NCBI GenBank assembly: GCA_009702305.1
Contig: WLIH01000086.1
Span: forward strand, 1-8,379
DNA: 8,379 bases
Reading direction: 5' to 3'
From: Actinomycetota bacterium
GTDB lineage: Bacteria > Actinomycetota > Actinomycetes > Propionibacteriales > Nocardioidaceae
The notes below the pieces were generated by a model. It did not search any database, had not been told where the DNA came from, and saw nothing but the letters and a program-made list of their open reading frames with translations. Of the stretch, positions 6,272 through 8,379 are shown piece after piece. The stretch's first letter is position 1; each line of letters begins with the position of its first letter. The position numbers and the translations under genes are program-made.

Positions 6272-6705
6272 AAGTCGAACGGGCCGCACCAACCACCACA
6301 CGAGCAGAGGCGGTGACGACAGCAGCGACCACCCGCGCGACCAACTGCCCGACACTCATCCCCAGATTGTCGACCGCAGACCATCAATCGGGCGTGCTGG
6401 ACGTGGTCTTTAGGGTCATGGTCGTGGAGAGACGTCGACCGTCAGGCACCCCCCCGTACTGGTCAGCAGGCACGCCGACTGGGGCGAGCCGTTCTGTGCT
6501 GGATGGGAGACATTCCGGCCTGATCCGGAGTGGAGCATCCCGCAACTCGTCGACTAGGCCTGGGTCCGGTGGAGCACCGGGGTGGTGAGACATCGAACGT
6601 CCAGATCCGACGCTAGGCGTGCGCGGTGACGCGCGGATCTGCCGCGATGCGCGCCCACCGGGGCCAGCAGACAACGCTGGCAGCAATGGTTTGATTCCGA
6701 TCGAG
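6272..6705. other. Gene-poor stretch between the operon and the distal tRNA-Ser fragment
   Basis: These 434 nt contain no gene I can support. Open frames on both strands are short, lack family-like sequence, and have no ribosome binding sites. A possible coding remnant is listed separately (6414-6557). The position next to a tRNA-derived repeat is where an integrase would be expected; no tyrosine-recombinase motif (such as HxLRHT or the catalytic Tyr segment) can be read in any frame. The sequence could be decayed mobile DNA. Confidence 0.5.
6414..6557 (+). pseudogene. Possible 3' remnant of an unidentified gene
   Basis: The frame between in-frame stops at 6411 and 6555 has no ATG, GTG or TTG start and no ribosome binding site. 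Its last 30 or so codons read like real protein: SRHADWGEPFCAGWE, then RPDPEWSIPQLVD and stop, with G/C-rich third positions. I do not recognise a family. It could be the tail of a gene lost when the island decayed, or a chance frame in high-GC DNA. Confidence 0.2.
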
Positions 6706-6764
6706 TTGGAAAGCGGGTTGGGTGGTGAAAGCCCTCAGGGGCTCGAATCCCCGATCCTCTGCCA
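6706..6764 (+). pseudogene. tRNA-Ser 3' fragment (distal direct repeat, candidate att site)
   Basis: This copy of the tRNA-Ser 3' region runs from just before the anticodon to CCA. It matches 1559-1616 except for an extra G in the variable arm, T-to-C at the first T-loop base, T-to-G in the T stem, and C-to-T in the acceptor strand. The upstream bases bear no resemblance to the 5' half of a tRNA, so no cloverleaf can form and it cannot be a functional tRNA. The substitutions weaken the T stem and acceptor pairing, consistent with relaxed selection after duplication by integration. Confidence 0.88.
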
Positions 6765-6779
6765 TCGTGACGAGTGCTC

Positions 6780-6798
6780 ACCTGGGTCTGACCCGGGT
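6780..6798. terminator. Compact hairpin between tRNA fragment and tetR 3' end
   Basis: ACCTGGGT (6780-6787) pairs with ACCCGGGT (6791-6798) across a CTG loop: 8 bp with one G-U on the plus strand, an A-C mismatch on the minus strand. It lies just beyond the tetR stop and might end that transcript, but there is no U-run on either strand, so the role is uncertain. Confidence 0.3.
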
Positions 6799-6803
6799 CG
6801 CGA

Positions 6804-7451
6804 TCACAGCTCATCGTCATGGGGCTCTCGGCCGCCGGCATCGGCCTGGATCGACGTCGTCAGCACAGGAACAAGCGCCCAGTTCAGGTACTCCTCCAGC
6901 TCCGGGCCGTGCCGGGGCGGATCTCCGGGGTCGAGGACGAAGGACTGCACCAGTCGCAGCATGTGCTCGGCCAGGAAGGTCATCCGACGTTCATCGATCC
7001 CTGCCGCGACCCAGTCCACCTCGACAGCCTTCAAGATCTCGCGAGCGAACGCCTGGGCCGCCGGCTCGGTGATGCTGGCCGTGCGCGCTGCGCGGTTCTG
7101 GCCGTCCGGTGCGAAGGCAATGGCGAGATAGGGGCTCTCGGGAAGGCGGTCCACCACGAAGAGGACGGCGCGCACGACGGCACGCGCCGGGTCCGCCTCC
7201 CCCGCAAGTTCAGTGGTCAGACGCTGGATGAAGGGACCGGTCTCGGCGGCTGCCAACTCGACGAGGAGCGCGTCCCCGTCGCGAACGTACCGGTAGACGG
7301 TCGCCCGGCTGACCCCTAGCTCCCGCGCGACCTCGGCCAGTCTGGGCGCCCGTCCGTGCTGGTCGATGCCCTGGCGTGCGGCGGCAAGGATGCGAGCCAG
7401 AGCCTCGCTGTCGTCGACCGGCGGCGAGCCGGCCCATCCATGTGTGCGCAC
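6804..7451 (-). CDS. TetR-family transcriptional regulator
   Basis: This 215-residue one-domain-plus-ligand-domain regulator has the usual TetR size. The N-terminal helix-turn-helix reads RLAEVARELGVSRATVYRYVRD (37-58), followed by ALLVELAAAE, a typical TetR helix 4. The C-terminal half is an all-helical ligand domain without a family I recognise (DRLPESPYLAIAFAPDG, MLRLVQSFVLDPGDPP). The GTG at 7451 is the only plausible start before the helix-turn-helix, although its ribosome binding site is poor; the HTH sits about ten residues further in than in many TetR proteins. The gene is divergent from the Rieske oxygenase with a 67-nt gap containing a perfect inverted repeat, so it most likely controls the oxygenase and itself, with an oxygenase substrate or product as effector (inference). 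Confidence 0.9.
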   Translation of the reverse strand: MRTHGWAGSPPVDDSEALARILAAARQGIDQHGRAPRLAEVARELGVSRATVYRYVRDGDALLVELAAAETGPFIQRLTTELAGEADPARAVVRAVLFVVDRLPESPYLAIAFAPDGQNRAARTASITEPAAQAFAREILKAVEVDWVAAGIDERRMTFLAEHMLRLVQSFVLDPGDPPRHGPELEEYLNWALVPVLTTSIQADAGGREPHDDEL

Positions 7452-7481
7452 CAGGCAGTTCTACAACTCTCGGCTGCGACC

Positions 7482-7515
7482 TTGACGATACATATCACTC
7501 AAAGCGTATCGTCAA
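7482..7515. promoter_or_regulatory. Perfect inverted repeat: probable TetR operator with overlapping divergent promoters
   Basis: TTGACGATAC (7482-7491) and GTATCGTCAA (7506-7515) are exact reverse complements separated by 14 nt. Because of the symmetry, both strands read TTGACG, 19 nt, TATCGT: a consensus-like -35 and a TAnnnT -10. The plus promoter would start close to 7519, at the oxygenase ATG (a leaderless message); the minus promoter would start near 7478, about 27 nt before tetR. A repressor bound here would block both promoters. Confidence 0.75.
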
Positions 7516-7518
7516 CCC

Positions 7519-8379
7519 ATGACGACGATGCATGACAAGCCCGGCGTACGGGCCACCCCGACGGCAGCACTGGATTCAGATCTCACCCGCCGCGCGCGGG
7601 CACTCGTCCTCGGCAGGACCACCGACATGGCAGAGCGCATGCTCGAAGTGCCGCTCAGCTACTACCGGGATCCCGAGGTGTTCGACCGAGAGCTCGAGCT
7701 GCTGCGGACCACGCCCCTCGCGCTGGTCCCGTCCGCACAGCTCGCATCACCACACGCGTTCATCGTTCGCGACGTCCTGGGCACGTCGCTGCTGATGACG
7801 CGCGATGCCGACGGCCAGGCACACGTGTTCCTCAACTACTGCCGGCACCGCGGCGCAAGCCCTGCCGAGGGCAGCGGCGTCTCTCGAAGGTTCACCTGCC
7901 CGTACCACGCCTGGTCGTACGACACGAAGGGCTGTCTCGCCTCCATGCCGGGGAAGAAGGGCTTTGCCGACATGGACAGGTCCGGGTACGGGCTCGTCGA
8001 GCTTCCGTCGGAGGAGCGGCACGGCTTCCTGTGGGCCGTCCTCGACAAGGACGCTCCGCTCGACCTCGACGAGCACCTGGGCGAGCTCGATGCTGAGCTC
8101 GCCCAATGGGGGTACGGGTCGTACGGCTACTTGACCGAACGCGAGTTCACGTCGAGCGTGAGCTGGAAGAACGCCCTCGAGGCATTCGCCGAGTCGTACC
8201 ACTTCCCGTTCGTCCACGGCCAGAGCGTCATCGGCATGAACACCGTGGCCGACACCTCGGTCCACGACGCCTTCGGACGTCATCACCGGATGGGATTCCC
8301 GTTCAAATGGATCGAGGACCTCAGCGAGGACGGCGACTGGTCGCCTCAGTCGAACATGGGGGTCATCTACTGGATCTAC
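7519..8379 (+). CDS. Rieske non-haem iron oxygenase, alpha (catalytic) subunit, C-terminus beyond right edge
   Basis: The first 287 residues of an aromatic-ring-hydroxylating or quaternary-amine-type Rieske oxygenase are visible. The N-terminal Rieske domain carries the [2Fe-2S] ligands C108-R-H110 and C127-P-Y-H130 (C-x-H-x16-C-x2-H). The catalytic domain contains the mononuclear iron histidines H228 and H233 in AESYHFPFVHG; the third ligand (Asp) would lie beyond the window. The residue three before H228, which in naphthalene dioxygenase-type enzymes is the Asp linking the two metal centres, is Glu225 here. Such enzymes use electrons from a reductase to insert oxygen into the substrate; no reductase or small subunit is visible. 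The ATG at 7519 has no ribosome binding site and sits about where transcription is predicted to start; an ATG nine nt later is an alternative. Divergent TetR control is likely. The substrate is not readable. Confidence 0.93.
   Translation, partial: MTTMHDKPGVRATPTAALDSDLTRRARALVLGRTTDMAERMLEVPLSYYRDPEVFDRELELLRTTPLALVPSAQLASPHAFIVRDVLGTSLLMTRDADGQAHVFLNYCRHRGASPAEGSGVSRRFTCPYHAWSYDTKGCLASMPGKKGFADMDRSGYGLVELPSEERHGFLWAVLDKDAPLDLDEHLGELDAELAQWGYGSYGYLTEREFTSSVSWKNALEAFAESYHFPFVHGQSVIGMNTVADTSVHDAFGRHHRMGFPFKWIEDLSEDGDWSPQSNMGVIYWIY

Larger units (their letters stand above)
1617..6764. mobile_element. Putative tRNA-Ser-associated genomic island or island remnant
   Basis: The segment is bounded by direct repeats of the tRNA-Ser 3' end and carries a self-contained accessory cassette: GntR regulator, MFS transporter, NMT1-like protein, and ornithine cyclodeaminase-like protein. 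This layout fits integration of a mobile island at a tRNA gene, or an accessory segment left after decay of a larger one. No integrase, excisionase, relaxase or transposase is recognisable inside. Base composition is not obviously different from the flanks. The distal repeat is degenerate, which suggests the event is old. The boundary is inferred from the repeats alone, and other copies could lie beyond the right edge. Confidence 0.55.

Noticed and set aside
5288..6387. Two long open frames (355 and 359 codons) opposite the cyclodeaminase-like gene
   Set aside because: Low-complexity translations, no ribosome binding sites; the plus-strand gene has recognisable motifs and a coupled start.
7747..8286. 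A 179-codon open frame opposite the Rieske oxygenase
   Set aside because: Antisense shadow; the plus strand carries all the Rieske and iron-binding motifs.
1..8379. CRISPR arrays, insertion sequences, toxin-antitoxin or phage-defence genes
   Set aside because: No regularly spaced repeats, transposase motifs, terminal inverted repeats or small two-gene toxin-antitoxin arrangement are visible on either strand.

Overview
The window is high-GC DNA with strong G/C bias at third codon positions and a dnaX – small SRP RNA – tRNA-Ser arrangement. Together these point to an actinobacterium, plausibly a Nocardioides-like member of the Propionibacteriales. The genus is inference; the sequence alone does not fix it.

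Left part (1-1670), chromosomal core: the N-terminal 424 residues of DNA polymerase III gamma/tau (dnaX, minus strand, running off the left edge); the small signal recognition particle RNA (ffs, minus strand) with a good promoter; and an intact tRNA-Ser(GGA) on the plus strand with encoded CCA, followed by a strong hairpin terminator.

Middle part (about 1617-6764), apparent accessory insert: the last 58 nt of the tRNA-Ser gene recur at 6706-6764 as a degenerate fragment that lacks the 5' half of the tRNA. This is the footprint expected of site-specific integration at a tRNA 3' end. Between the two copies lie a GntR/FCD regulator (minus) and a divergent three-gene operon (plus): an MFS metabolite transporter, a cytosolic NMT1/THI5-like (periplasmic-binding fold) protein, and an ornithine cyclodeaminase/mu-crystallin-like protein overlapping the previous gene by 4 nt. 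A perfect 16-bp palindrome over the putative operon promoter is the likely GntR operator. No integrase is visible. A gene-poor stretch of about 430 nt next to the distal repeat holds at most a gene remnant. The likely theme is regulated uptake and reductive/oxidative processing of a small nitrogenous or carboxylate metabolite, but the substrate cannot be read from sequence.

Right part (6765-8379): a TetR-family regulator (minus) and, divergent from it, a Rieske [2Fe-2S] non-haem iron oxygenase alpha subunit (plus), cut by the right edge after 287 residues. The 67-nt space between them holds a perfect inverted repeat (10-bp arms, 14-nt spacer). Its arms can serve at once as -35 and -10 elements of both promoters and as the TetR operator; the oxygenase message may be leaderless. 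Whether this pair belongs to the same accessory region or to a neighbouring one is not resolved in the window.
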